Positions 31,100 through 40,173 of a stretch of DNA of 64,000 nt are shown here, in pieces. The position numbers and the translations under genes are program-made. Under the pieces are notes generated by a model. The model made no database searches. It was not told where the DNA came from and saw nothing but the letters and a program-made list of their open reading frames with translations. Numbering within the stretch: position 1 is the first letter of the stretch; every line of letters begins with the position of its first letter. Location: assembly GCA_013322215.1 (NCBI GenBank), contig JAAMEZ010000022.1:124001-188000 (forward strand), given 5' to 3'. Origin of the DNA: Martinezella rhizogenes (GTDB lineage: Bacteria > Pseudomonadota > Alphaproteobacteria > Rhizobiales > Rhizobiaceae).

Positions 31100-32191
31100 T
31101 CAGTTCACCGCCGTTACCGTAAAACCCTGCTTGCGCAGCAGCGCCACGAGACCCTTGTCGCCGACGAGGTGAAGCGCACCGACGGCGATGAAGGCGTTGC
31201 CCTTATCGAGGACCGGTGCGGCACGCTCGGCCATGATCTTGTTGCGGTCGAGGATGATGCGCTGTTCGAAGGCGGCGGTATCGGCGTCCGTGATCTTCTG
31301 GTCCGGTTCGATCACCGTCAGCATCGGGATCATCGCGCCGATATTGCCGTCGATATAGAGCTCCGTCATCGTTTCGTTGACGTCGTTGATCTTGTCGCCC
31401 AATTCGAGCGTCTGCATCAGCGACTTCAGGTGGAGCGCAATCGGCAGATCGCTCATGGCCTTGGCCTGCTCGGCCAGCGTTTCGAGACCTACGACCTTCT
31501 TGCCTTCGGCCGCGGCGTCGCTCGCCAGTTTCTGGTCGAGGAATTTCGCACCGGCCGTCTTGCGGCGAACCTCGCAGCCCGTCATCTCGAAGGAGCTCGA
31601 GATCAGCCAGGGCTGCATGCGGGAAACCGCGGCGAGCGCAATGCCGCGCTCTTTCAGACCCGCTTCCAGCCGAGCATTGTCTTCGGGCGACAGGTGCTGG
31701 CTAATCGTCGAGCCGTCGGTGAGCATGGTGAGTGAGGGATTGGCGAAGAGTGCGGCTGCTGCTTTCTTGTCGTCGAGGATCTCGTCCGATTCGACAACGA
31801 TCGTATCGGCTGATGCAACGGCGTCTGCTGCCCCCTTCGGCAAGGTGAGCACGCGCGAATCCGAAACATGCATGGAGCCGAGCAGCCATGACGGCTTCAG
31901 GCCGGGCTTTTCGATCTTCCAGAAGATGCCCTTGCCATTCTCCACCTTGTCGCCGGCGGCGATGATGGAGGCGTATTTTGCCGGGTCGCTCTTTTGAAGT
32001 TCCGCCATGAGATCCTTGCCGCCGCAGCTGTCGGACACAGCACCTTCGGCATGCGCCGGCTGCAGCGTCAACATGGTTGCGATCAACAGGATGGCGAGCA
32101 TCAGCGGAAAGGCCGTGGCAAGCCAGAGCAGCATATCGCCAAGCGTCGGCTTCATCGACCGCATCGTCTTGGACCCGAGGGCAGAAATCAT
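31100..32191 (-). CDS. TraB/GumN family protein, copy 2
   Basis: Paralogue of the adjacent TraB/GumN gene, 363 residues from the ATG at 32191, which has GGAAG seven bases ahead; an upstream in-frame codon at 32263 lacks such a site. An N-terminal hydrophobic segment (about 21-45, ending TLQPAHA) is a signal peptide or membrane anchor. Shared landmarks with copy 1 are DSCGGKDLMAELQKSDPAKY, FWKIEKPGLKPSWLLGSMH, the conserved Glu in VVESDEI, and VGALHLVGDKGLVALLRKQGF. Tandem duplication is the simplest explanation. Function unknown. Confidence 0.85.
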   Translation of the reverse strand: MISALGSKTMRSMKPTLGDMLLWLATAFPLMLAILLIATMLTLQPAHAEGAVSDSCGGKDLMAELQKSDPAKYASIIAAGDKVENGKGIFWKIEKPGLKPSWLLGSMHVSDSRVLTLPKGAADAVASADTIVVESDEILDDKKAAAALFANPSLTMLTDGSTISQHLSPEDNARLEAGLKERGIALAAVSRMQPWLISSSFEMTGCEVRRKTAGAKFLDQKLASDAAAEGKKVVGLETLAEQAKAMSDLPIALHLKSLMQTLELGDKINDVNETMTELYIDGNIGAMIPMLTVIEPDQKITDADTAAFEQRIILDRNKIMAERAAPVLDKGNAFIAVGALHLVGDKGLVALLRKQGFTVTAVN

Positions 32192-32321
32192 CAGAATCTT
32201 CCGTTCGCAGAGAGCATGACCGCTAACGCCCGAAAGTGGCTTTCGGGAGGCATGCCGGGACATGGTTCTGCTTTAAGCGAACGAGACGGAAATTCCCTTA
32301 ACGCGAGAGGTTAATCTTTCC

Positions 32322-33293
32322 TTATGCGCGCGGGTGAGCGCGGTCGTAGACCTCGAGCAGGCGCGAGGAATCGACGCCGGTATAGACCTGCGTCGTCGAG
32401 AGGCTGGCATGGCCGAGCAGTTCCTGGATGGTGCGCAGATCGCCGCCGCCGGCCAGGAGATGAGTGGCGAAGGAATGACGGAGCGCGTGTGGCGTTGCCG
32501 TATCCGGCAGCCCGAAGGCGCCGCGCAGCTTCTGCATGCCGTGCTGGATGATGCCCGGCTGCAGCTTGCCGCCGCGCGCGCCGCGAAAGAGGGCGTCATT
32601 GGCTTCGAGATGGTAGGGGCAGAGCTTGCGATATTGATCGACCGCTTCGATGACGATCGGCAGCAGCGGTACCAGCCGCGTCTTGTTGCCTTTGCCGGTG
32701 ATGCGCAGCGAGGTTGCGCCTGCGGAAAAATCCTGCGGTTTCAAATCCAGTGCTTCGGAAATGCGCAGGCCGCAGCCGTAGAGCAGGGTCAGCACGGCTG
32801 CATCGCGCGCGGCGATCCATGGTTCTTCGTGCAGCTGCGCCTCATCACTGACAACCGTGATCGCCTGCTTGTCGGAGAGCGGCTTCGGCAGCGATTTCGG
32901 CTGTTTCGGCGAGCGTACGGCTGCCGCGCCGGCGGCATTCACGAGGCCTTTCTTTTCGAGATAGCGCAACAGGGATCGGAGGCCGGCCAGATTGCGCCCG
33001 AGCGAACGTGCGCCTGCTCCATCCTTGCGACGGGCGGCAAGAAAAGCGCGAAAGTCGGCGGGGCGAAGCGCTCGAATATCCTCGATCGTCGCCGGGCCGC
33101 CGAGATGGCCCGTAAGGAAGGTCAGGAATTGCCGCGTATCGCGTTCATAGGCATTCAGCGTGTGGACGGCGAGCCGCCGCTCCCGGCCAAGCGTATCGAG
33201 CCAGCGGCTGCGTTCCGCCATCAACCCTAAGTCGGCGATGATCAACAATTCGTTCAGTGGAAAACCCCTTGAAATTCGGATTCCTTCTGCCAC
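32322..33293 (-). CDS. xerC: Tyrosine recombinase XerC
   Basis: Site-specific recombinase that, with XerD, resolves chromosome dimers at dif. The SAM-like N-terminal domain (about 20-115) precedes a catalytic domain with Arg in GCGLRISEALDL near 189, Lys in ITGKGNKTR, HALRHSFATHLL, His in LGHASLSTTQVY and the nucleophilic Tyr in the same motif. The start is uncertain: the longest frame starts at a GTG (33293) without a ribosome site, whereas an in-frame CTG at 33255-33257 has AAGGGG seven bases upstream and gives LNELL, close to where relatives begin. An ATG at 33221 is a third choice. Confidence 0.92.
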   Translation of the reverse strand: MAEGIRISRGFPLNELLIIADLGLMAERSRWLDTLGRERRLAVHTLNAYERDTRQFLTFLTGHLGGPATIEDIRALRPADFRAFLAARRKDGAGARSLGRNLAGLRSLLRYLEKKGLVNAAGAAAVRSPKQPKSLPKPLSDKQAITVVSDEAQLHEEPWIAARDAAVLTLLYGCGLRISEALDLKPQDFSAGATSLRITGKGNKTRLVPLLPIVIEAVDQYRKLCPYHLEANDALFRGARGGKLQPGIIQHGMQKLRGAFGLPDTATPHALRHSFATHLLAGGGDLRTIQELLGHASLSTTQVYTGVDSSRLLEVYDRAHPRA

Positions 33294-33502
33294 TTTGAAG
33301 GAAGGAAGGTTATGGAATCGCTAACTTTCCTGCCGCTTTCGGCGCGCTTCCCCCGCGCTGCGAGCGCTGTCGCACTCTAAATAAGACAGCATATGGGCTG
33401 ATCCAGGATCTCCGATCGTTCGGCCGCCATATGCGAGGCGCTTGTCATGCTTCGATCATATTCGATTGCGATAGAATATATCTCAACCATTCAGGACACT
33501 TC
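33294..33502. other. Divergent gap between xerC and the acyltransferase gene
   Basis: About 209 bases holding both promoters. The plus-strand half is AT-rich (33445-33490) just before an AGGA ribosome site. No confident promoter pair assigned. Confidence 0.4.
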
Positions 33503-34447
33503 ATGGCACGCCGCGGTTCGATAACTGCACTGGGACAGATTGCAGAAGCAATCGCTTTGGTATCCCAGGGACAACCGGGACATATCGTCGATACGTTGAT
33601 CGCCGAACGCGGCCAGAAGATCGTCCGGAATCCGCTCTGGCCGCTGATGCGTCCGTTTCTTTACACGCTGCTGCGCTACAACAAGGCGATCGAGTTTGCC
33701 GATGATGTCGCCAAGCTTTCGGGCTTCCAGTGCTTCGAATATATGAGCGACCTGCTTAGGCTCGATATCGGTGTCACCCATGCCGATCGTATTCCCACAT
33801 CCGGCGGTTTCATTCTTGTCAGCAATCATCCGACTGGCATTGCCGATGGCGTCGCCGTCTTCGATCTCCTGAAGTCGCGCCGGCCAGACATGATGATCTT
33901 TGCCAATCGCGATGCGGTGCGCGTCAATCCGCGCTTTGCGGAGATGATCATCCCGGTGGAATGGCGAGAGGAATACAAGAGCAAGCCGAAGACGCGCGAG
34001 ACGCTGCAGCTGACCAACCGGGCCGTGGCGGAGGGCAAGGTCACGGTGCTCTTTCCGTCGGGCCGCATCGCCTATTGGGCGAACGGCAAGCTGAACGAGC
34101 GGCCGTGGAAAACATCGGCCGTGGGTCTCGCACGCAAATACAATCTGCCGATCCTGCCGGTGCATCTGACGGCGCGCAATTCCGGCCTGTTCTATTGGTT
34201 CGCTAAGTGGTCGACCGAGCTGCGCGACATGACCGTCTTCCACGAGCTGCTGAACAAGCGCGGCGACCGGTTCGATTTCCTCGTCGGCAACCTCATCCCC
34301 GTCGAGCATCTGGACGGAGACGTCAATGAGGTAACGAAGGCGCTGGAGAAGCACACGGTGTTCGACCTTGCGGCCGATGGGAATGCAACTTTCGCGCCGC
34401 TCGTCCCTCCGAACCAGGATGAGCCCTTGGTTTCGCATTCTCTTTGA
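33503..34447 (+). CDS. Phospholipid/glycerol acyltransferase-like protein
   Basis: Protein of 314 residues from the ATG at 33503 (AGGA seven bases upstream); resembles PlsC-type acyltransferases that acylate lysophospholipids at the membrane. The block GGFILVSNHPTGIADGVAVFD (about 114-134) aligns with the catalytic His-Asp motif, although the His-to-Asp spacing here is HX5D rather than the classical HX4D. VLFPSGRIAY near 197 fits the glycerol-phosphate binding motif. No strong transmembrane helix is obvious. It is followed 26 bases later by an AAA ATPase. Confidence 0.7.
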   Translation: MARRGSITALGQIAEAIALVSQGQPGHIVDTLIAERGQKIVRNPLWPLMRPFLYTLLRYNKAIEFADDVAKLSGFQCFEYMSDLLRLDIGVTHADRIPTSGGFILVSNHPTGIADGVAVFDLLKSRRPDMMIFANRDAVRVNPRFAEMIIPVEWREEYKSKPKTRETLQLTNRAVAEGKVTVLFPSGRIAYWANGKLNERPWKTSAVGLARKYNLPILPVHLTARNSGLFYWFAKWSTELRDMTVFHELLNKRGDRFDFLVGNLIPVEHLDGDVNEVTKALEKHTVFDLAADGNATFAPLVPPNQDEPLVSHSL

Positions 34448-34473
34448 TATGGGAATCGGCTAAACCGCGTGGC

Positions 34474-35610
34474 ATGCAGCTACGCTCCATGTTTGCCCGG
34501 AATTATCGCTCTCTACGCTCGATCCGCATGGATCTTGCCGACGTCAATCTGTTCATCGGCGAGAACGGTGTCGGCAAGTCCAACCTCTATCGCTCGTTGC
34601 AGCTCGTGCAGGCCGCGGTTCGCGGCCGGCTGGCGCATGAAATCTCCGGCGAAGGCGGCATGTTCTCGGCCATGTGGTCGGGCAAGCGGCGTTCGCACGA
34701 ATCGGCGCGTATCCGCTTCGATGTCGAGCTGCTCGATATGGAGCGGGCGGCGACCTTCCGCTACTGGATCGAAGCGGGCATGCGGCCGCCCTGCGCCTCC
34801 GCCGGCTTTCCGCTGGAGCCGCAAGTCAAGGCCGAAGAGCTTTCGGTCGAGACCGGACGCCGACCTGTGACGATGATGAAACGCGATGGTCCGGGCATTT
34901 CCGTACGCGGCGAAAGCGGCCGCATGCAAGCCTATCCCGAGAATGCCCTGACGTCGGAAACGGCGATCGCGCTGCTGGGCGATGCCGGCTATTTTCCAGA
35001 GGTTGGCGCCTTTCGGCGCGCTGTCGATGCCTGGCGGTTCTATCATGGTTTCCGCACCGATCGCGGCTCGCCGCTGCGCGGACCTTGTCTTGCCGTCACC
35101 GCACCGATGCTGGATGAGGATGGCGCCAATATCGCTGCCGTTTTCGCGACCCTCGTCCACACGCGCGAGGACACCGTCGAGCTGGACCGAGTTCTGGCCG
35201 CAGCGCTCGGCGGGGCGCGGCTCGTCGTGCCCGAACCGCAGGAAACGGCGGATTTCGGGCTGATGCTGCCGGAATTTCCCAACCGCGTTTTCCAGCCGCG
35301 CGAATTATCGGACGGTCAGATCCGCTTCCTCGGCCTTGCCGCCGCCTTGATGTCTTATCGCCTGCCGCCACTGATCGCGCTCAACGAGCCGGAGGCGAGC
35401 CTCCATCCCGACATGCTGCCGCCGCTTGCCGACATGATCGCTGAGGCCGCGAAAACCAGCCAGATCTGGATCGTCACCCATTCCGAAATTCTGGCTGAGG
35501 CCGTGCGGGAGCGCTGCGGCGCCAAGCCGCGCCGGGTGATCCGGGAGGATGGTTCCACCTGGATCGACGGCATGCGGCTGACCGGCGAGATCGACGATGA
35601 CGACGAGTAG
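34474..35610 (+). CDS. AAA ATPase, RecF/OLD-like (COG4637 type)
   Basis: P-loop ATPase of 378 residues from the ATG at 34474; a TTG at 34444 is an alternative start. It has the SMC/RecF-like N-terminus FARNYRSLRSIRMDLADVN, Walker A GENGVGKS (29-36), an ABC-type signature LSDGQIRFLGLAAAL near 280, Walker B LIALNEPEASLHP near 303, and a His switch IWIVTHSE near 335. No TOPRIM nuclease domain is present, so it is a stand-alone predicted ATPase. Role unknown; DNA-related or defence functions are possible but not shown. Confidence 0.85.
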   Translation: MQLRSMFARNYRSLRSIRMDLADVNLFIGENGVGKSNLYRSLQLVQAAVRGRLAHEISGEGGMFSAMWSGKRRSHESARIRFDVELLDMERAATFRYWIEAGMRPPCASAGFPLEPQVKAEELSVETGRRPVTMMKRDGPGISVRGESGRMQAYPENALTSETAIALLGDAGYFPEVGAFRRAVDAWRFYHGFRTDRGSPLRGPCLAVTAPMLDEDGANIAAVFATLVHTREDTVELDRVLAAALGGARLVVPEPQETADFGLMLPEFPNRVFQPRELSDGQIRFLGLAAALMSYRLPPLIALNEPEASLHPDMLPPLADMIAEAAKTSQIWIVTHSEILAEAVRERCGAKPRRVIREDGSTWIDGMRLTGEIDDDDE

Positions 35611-35668
35611 TGTTGATCCGACTTTGCCGCCTGCCAACCTATGCACCTTATGAAATGGGATTGACGAT

Positions 35669-36367
35669 ATGGCCTCCTCGCATAGAACCGCCCTACTGAA
35701 CGATCTGGCAGCCATGATAGCAAATCTGGAGTCGGCGCGGCCGATCCGCGTTGCGATCGACGGCAGGACGGCTTCGGGCAAGACCACGCTCGCAAACGAA
35801 TTGGCCGAGTGTCTGAAAGCTAGCGGGCGAGAGATCATCCGCACCTCGATCGATGGCTTCCACCGGCCGAAGGTGGAGCGCTATGCGCGCGGCCGGCACT
35901 CCGCCGAAGGCTATTACCACGATGCGCGCGACCTGCCCGCGATCAATGCGCTGCTTCTCAAGCCCCTGGGACCGGGCGGCGACCAATGCTATCGCACGGC
36001 CTCTTTCGACCTGCACAATGACGTGCCGATCGAACAGGACCCGCAATTCGCGCCCGCCGATGCGATCCTCATTGTCGACGGCACGTTTCTGCAGCGGCCG
36101 GAGCTGCGGGAGGGCTGGGATCTCGCCATCTTCGTCGAAACCTCGGAACATGTCTCCGAGCAGCGCGGCATTGCGCGCGACACTCAGCTTCTCGGCGGAA
36201 CGGAAACGACCCGCCAGCTTTACGCCGATCGATACCGGCCCGCCTTTGCGCTCTATGAAAGCCTGTCCGCGCCCGCTCTCGCAGCCGACGCAATTATCAA
36301 CAATGACGATTTTGATCGGCCGACCCTTCGGATTCGTGAGGGCGGCAGGCTGTCTGCGGTCTCTTGA
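35669..36367 (+). CDS. Uridine kinase-like P-loop protein
   Basis: P-loop NTPase of 232 residues related to uridine kinase/phosphoribulokinase. Walker A is DGRTASGKTT (31-40), followed by a catalytic Asp region TSIDGFHRPKVERY near 69 and LIVDGTFLQRPELREGWDLAIFVE near 135, which places a Walker B-like strand. The substrate cannot be told from sequence. It is 58 bp after the AAA ATPase gene on the same strand. Confidence 0.8.
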   Translation: MASSHRTALLNDLAAMIANLESARPIRVAIDGRTASGKTTLANELAECLKASGREIIRTSIDGFHRPKVERYARGRHSAEGYYHDARDLPAINALLLKPLGPGGDQCYRTASFDLHNDVPIEQDPQFAPADAILIVDGTFLQRPELREGWDLAIFVETSEHVSEQRGIARDTQLLGGTETTRQLYADRYRPAFALYESLSAPALAADAIINNDDFDRPTLRIREGGRLSAVS

Positions 36368-36600
36368 GACCTCTGATGTTCAAGGAATTTCGCCGCAGAT
36401 GCGATCGGCTTGGCGTGGAGGTTTTTGTTGTACCTTTGCGCTATTAGCGGACATTGCGGCCGGCGCAAAGCACCCTATTCCGCGATGTGCAAAAGTCCGG
36501 AAAACAAGTGCAGCTTTAATCGGGAGTTTTGCGACTGACCCATGGCTAGGCTAGATTGCCCTAGGATGGGGCCTATTGGGCACTTTACTGGAGATGAAGC
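36368..36600. other. Gap between kinase-like and VOC genes
   Basis: About 230 bases without a supported gene. A GCGGACATTGCGG stretch at about 36448 echoes the right arm of the repeat at 37038-37067 and may be a degraded copy. Confidence 0.35.
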
Positions 36601-36975
36601 ATGTTCACCCACGTCATGATTGGAAGCAACGATTTGGAGCGGGCCAGAGGCTTCTACGATGCCACGTTCGCTGCATTGGGAGGCAAGCCCGGCGAGATGG
36701 ATGCGAGAGGCAGGCTGATCTACGCCCACGAGGGCGGTCGGCTGATGATCACGAAACCGATCGACGGCAAGCCGGCGACTGCGGCCAACGGTGGGACTAT
36801 CGGTATCGTCGCCGCGAGCCAAGACCATGTTCTAGCGTGGCATGCCGCCGGTACCGCGCATGGTGGCACAGCGATCGAAAGCCCGCCCGCGGAGCGTCCG
36901 AACGGGTCATTCGTCGCATATCTTCGCGATCCGGATGGAAATAAACTGACCGCACGGACTCTGCCGACGAAATGA
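36601..36975 (+). CDS. VOC family (glyoxalase-like) protein
   Basis: Single vicinal-oxygen-chelate domain of 124 residues: MFTHVMIGSNDLERARGFYDATFAALGG at the start, a GRLIYAHEGGRLMI strand, and a typical C-terminal FVAYLRDPDGNKLTA. Metal ligand positions (His4, a C-terminal acidic residue) are plausible, but the enzymatic reaction is not predictable. GGAG lies upstream of the ATG. Confidence 0.85.
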   Translation: MFTHVMIGSNDLERARGFYDATFAALGGKPGEMDARGRLIYAHEGGRLMITKPIDGKPATAANGGTIGIVAASQDHVLAWHAAGTAHGGTAIESPPAERPNGSFVAYLRDPDGNKLTARTLPTK

Positions 36976-37037
36976 GATAGGCGTCAGCGGCGCCTAGTGG
37001 ACAGCGTGCTCGATGCTCAAGAACGAGTAGGCGTGGG

Positions 37038-37067
37038 AATGTCGGCTTCGGGCCGATTGCGGACATT
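37038..37067. repeat. Imperfect palindromic element upstream of priA
   Basis: AATGTCGGC (37038-37046) and GCGGACATT (37059-37067) pair with one mismatch, around TTCGGGCCGATT. This resembles a widespread alphaproteobacterial intergenic repeat. It lies between the VOC gene and priA. Confidence 0.5.
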
Positions 37068-37187
37068 GATGGCGTTACTAGATACACAGGGATATTCATC
37101 GCATCTAAATGCCGTCCGCATTGTGCGGATAGTCATGCGCCACTCCCGGGTTCCCTTTTGCTTCCGTCCGGGGCATGGTCTGGCGCA

Positions 37188-39419
37188 ATGAGCAAAGATT
37201 CTTCCGATCTGTTCGGTGCGCTTTTCGAGGCGGCGCCCGCAAAGCCTGTGATGAGCCGTACGGTTCCCGTTCTCGTGCCGATGCCCGCGCCGAGGGCCTA
37301 TTCCTATGCCGTGCCTGAGGGCATGGCGGTGGAGCCGGGTTCGGTCGTGCAGGTGCCGCTCGGGCCGCGGCAGGTCATCGGCGTCGTCTGGGATGGCGAT
37401 GATGACGGCGGCGTCGATCCGAAGAAGCTTCGGCCGATCAGCCATGTGTTCGATTGCCCGCCGCTCGGCAGGCATATGCGCGATTTCATCGATTGGGTTG
37501 CCACTTACACGCTGTCGCCGCCAGGGTTGGTGGCGCGCATGGCATTGCGTGCACCGGCCGCTTTCGATCCCGAGCCGATGGTGGAGGGCCTGCGCTTCAT
37601 CGGCGGCCAGCCGGAGCGGCTGACGCCGGCCCGCGCGAAGGTGATGGAGATTGCCGCCGACGGATTGTCCTGGACGCGGCTCGGCCTCGCGCATGCGGCC
37701 GGCGTTTCCACCAGCGTCGTCGACGGGCTGATCTCGCAGGGCATTTTCGAGACCATCTTCCTGCCGCCGCCACCCGTCGTCGCCAAGCCCGATCCGGAAT
37801 TTGCCGCGTCGCGGCTGCAGGGGCCGCAAAAGGATGCGGCCGACGAGATATTGGCCGATGTGGGCAAGGGCGAGTTTGCGGTTTCGCTGATCGACGGCGT
37901 CACCGGCTCCGGCAAGACGGAGGTCTATTTCGAGGCCATTGCCGAAACGCTGAGGCGCGGCAAGCAGGTGCTGATCCTTTTGCCGGAGATCGCGCTGACC
38001 GCAAGCTTTCTCGAACGCTTTCAGGATCGCTTCGGCGCCAAGCCGGCCGAATGGCATTCCGATCTGGCTCCAAAAATGCGCGAAAAGGTCTGGCGACAGG
38101 CAGTTACCGGCGAGGTCAGGGTCGTGGCCGGGGCGCGTTCGGCGCTCTTCCTGCCTTTCGAGGATCTCGGGCTCATCATCGTCGATGAAGAGCATGACCC
38201 TGCCTATAAGCAGGAGGATCGCGTCTATTATAATGCACGCGATATGGCGGTCGTGCGCGGTCGTATTGGCGACTTTCCGGTCGTGCTGGTCTCGGCCACC
38301 CCTTCGGTCGAAAGCCAGGTCAACGGCCAGAGCGGGCGCTACACCACAATCCATCTGCCGACACGCTATGGTGATGCTGCACTTCCGGACCTGCACCTGA
38401 TCGACATGCGCCGGCATGCGCCGGAGCGCGGCGGTTTTCTTTCGCCGGTCATGATCCGTGCAATCGGCAAGACGGTTGCCAAGGGCGAGCAGGCGCTCAT
38501 GTTTCTCAACAGGCGCGGCTATGCGCCGTTGACGCTCTGCCGTGTTTGCGGCCATCGCTTCCAGTGCCCGCAATGTTCGAGCTGGCTGGTGGAGCACCGC
38601 TTCCGCAACCAGATCCAGTGCCATCAATGCGGTTATGCCGAGCGCACGCCGGAGGCCTGCCCCGAATGCGGCACACTCGACCACCTCGTTGCCTGCGGGC
38701 CCGGTGTCGAGCGCATCGCCGAAGAGGTGGAACGGCATTTCCCCGACGCGCGGACGATCGTGCTCTCCTCCGACATCATGGGCGGCGTCAAGCGGCTGAG
38801 ACTGGAGCTCGATGCAATCGCCAAGGGCGAGGCCGACATCGTCATCGGCACACAGCTCGTCGCCAAGGGACATAATTTTCCGTTGATGACGCTGGTCGGC
38901 ATTGTCGATGCCGATCTCGGCCTGGCGAATGGCGATCCGCGCGCCGCAGAGCGCACGTTCCAGCTCCTGTCGCAGGTGACGGGACGCGCCGGCCGAACCG
39001 GTCTGAAGAGCCACGGGTTACTGCAGACCTATCAGCCGCAGCATCCCGTCATGCAGGCGATCGTGTCCGGCGATGCCAGCGCTTTTTACGAGCGCGAGAT
39101 TTCGGAGCGGGAGAGGGCCATCTTGCCGCCCTTCGGCCGGCTCGCCTCGATCATCGTCTCCGCCGATACCAGGCAGGATGCCGAGACCCATGCGCGCGGC
39201 ATGCGCAATGCGGCGCCGCAGGTGACAGGCATTTCCGTGTTAGGCCCGGCCGAAGCGCCGATCGCGCTGGTGCGCGGCCGCCACCGTTTCCGCCTGCTCG
39301 TGCATGGCCGGCGCAATTCCGACATGCAGGGTTTCCTGCGGGCCATGCTGGCACAATCGCCGAAGGAGCGCGGCTCCGTGCAGGTGCAGCTCGATATCGA
39401 TCCGCAAAGCTTTCTGTGA
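37188..39419 (+). CDS. priA: Primosomal replication protein N' (helicase PriA)
   Basis: Restarts stalled replication forks by loading the primosome. From the ATG at 37188 it has 743 residues. An N-terminal DNA-binding region (VLVPMPAPRAYSYAVPEG) is followed by the helicase core with Walker A GVTGSGKTEVYFEA near 236, the DEEHD box near 330, the zinc-binding cysteine cluster CRVCGHRFQCPQC and CHQCGYAERTPEACPEC (about 450-500), and GTQLVAKGHNFP near 555. An upstream in-frame TTG at 37158 is not needed. Its position ahead of atpHAGDC is common in rhizobia. Confidence 0.94.
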   Translation: MSKDSSDLFGALFEAAPAKPVMSRTVPVLVPMPAPRAYSYAVPEGMAVEPGSVVQVPLGPRQVIGVVWDGDDDGGVDPKKLRPISHVFDCPPLGRHMRDFIDWVATYTLSPPGLVARMALRAPAAFDPEPMVEGLRFIGGQPERLTPARAKVMEIAADGLSWTRLGLAHAAGVSTSVVDGLISQGIFETIFLPPPPVVAKPDPEFAASRLQGPQKDAADEILADVGKGEFAVSLIDGVTGSGKTEVYFEAIAETLRRGKQVLILLPEIALTASFLERFQDRFGAKPAEWHSDLAPKMREKVWRQAVTGEVRVVAGARSALFLPFEDLGLIIVDEEHDPAYKQEDRVYYNARDMAVVRGRIGDFPVVLVSATPSVESQVNGQSGRYTTIHLPTRYGDAALPDLHLIDMRRHAPERGGFLSPVMIRAIGKTVAKGEQALMFLNRRGYAPLTLCRVCGHRFQCPQCSSWLVEHRFRNQIQCHQCGYAERTPEACPECGTLDHLVACGPGVERIAEEVERHFPDARTIVLSSDIMGGVKRLRLELDAIAKGEADIVIGTQLVAKGHNFPLMTLVGIVDADLGLANGDPRAAERTFQLLSQVTGRAGRTGLKSHGLLQTYQPQHPVMQAIVSGDASAFYEREISERERAILPPFGRLASIIVSADTRQDAETHARGMRNAAPQVTGISVLGPAEAPIALVRGRHRFRLLVHGRRNSDMQGFLRAMLAQSPKERGSVQVQLDIDPQSFL

Positions 39420-39527
39420 TTGACGCGACGGATATCCTGGCTGCGCCTTTCCCTATTTGACCGGATCATGCCATAAGTCGGCCGTCTCACTTAGGTGATT
39501 TGCACGCGGCTGATTTGGGGGCGACCA

Positions 39528-39911
39528 ATGGAGCTTTATTTTCCGACAGAATTCGGCGAGCGGCTTGCCTACTGTTCGGCTGCCGTTACGGCGCTGATCG
39601 GCCTCTTCCTGATGTTCGCACCGGGTTACGCCTACCGCTTCCTCAAGCTGCAGGTGAAGGAAGGGCGGTCCGAAGCCTATGCCGAGGCGCGCTCGGCCGG
39701 CGGCTTCATGGTCGGCATCGGGCTGGTGGCGATCCTGCTGGCGCAGCCGATGATCTATCTGGCACTTGGTGCCGCTTTCGGCGTCGCGGCGTTCGGTCGC
39801 ATCCTCTCGCTGATGTCCGATCGGGGCAGCATATTTCTGAGCCTTCTTCTTCTGGTTGTGCAGGCTGTGCTGGCTGCGCTACCTTTTCTTTATGGGCTTG
39901 GTTATATTTGA
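39528..39911 (+). CDS. DUF4345-like small membrane protein
   Basis: Protein of 127 residues from the ATG at 39528 with four predicted transmembrane helices (about 15-36, 53-71, 74-91, 101-124) and a conserved-looking YAEARSAGGFMVGIG motif between helices one and two. This pattern fits DUF4345 / AGR-type membrane proteins. Function unknown. It lies between priA and the atp operon. Confidence 0.65.
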   Translation: MELYFPTEFGERLAYCSAAVTALIGLFLMFAPGYAYRFLKLQVKEGRSEAYAEARSAGGFMVGIGLVAILLAQPMIYLALGAAFGVAAFGRILSLMSDRGSIFLSLLLLVVQAVLAALPFLYGLGYI

Positions 39912-39995
39912 GCCAAAAAGCGCTCCGGCGCGGCCATTTTTGTCCGCGCTATCCCCATGGTTTTCGAATTTTGCCATCATAAATTCGCCCGAATG

Positions 39996-40014
39996 GCGTA
40001 TTCGTCGAATACGC
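39996..40014. promoter_or_regulatory. Perfect 9-bp inverted repeat upstream of atpH
   Basis: GCGTATTCG (39996-40004), one T, then CGAATACGC (40006-40014). It sits about 160 bases before atpH. It may be an operator or an RNA hairpin at the start of the atp transcript. A weak TTGCGA at 40018-40023 with TAGACG 17 bp later is a possible promoter just downstream. Confidence 0.45.
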
Positions 40015-40173
40015 GTGTTGCGAGTCTCAATATCCTATGTTAGACGAACCCCGAATTTCGGATGAGGCGGGAGAGCACTCCTGCTGATTTCTGGGGGAAA
40101 TCAAAACGAATTCAAGGACATATCGCTTCCGTCACCCGGAAGTTTGGTTCTTGGGTTGAAATCAGGGAATTTT

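Noticed and set aside
32322..33293. Integrase of a mobile element
   Set aside because: The tyrosine recombinase matches chromosomal XerC in length and motifs, and no attachment repeats, tRNA or cargo genes surround it.
34474..35610. Defence island or OLD-type nuclease system
   Set aside because: The ATPase lacks a TOPRIM nuclease domain and the neighbours are xerC, priA and housekeeping genes. No phage or restriction genes are nearby.
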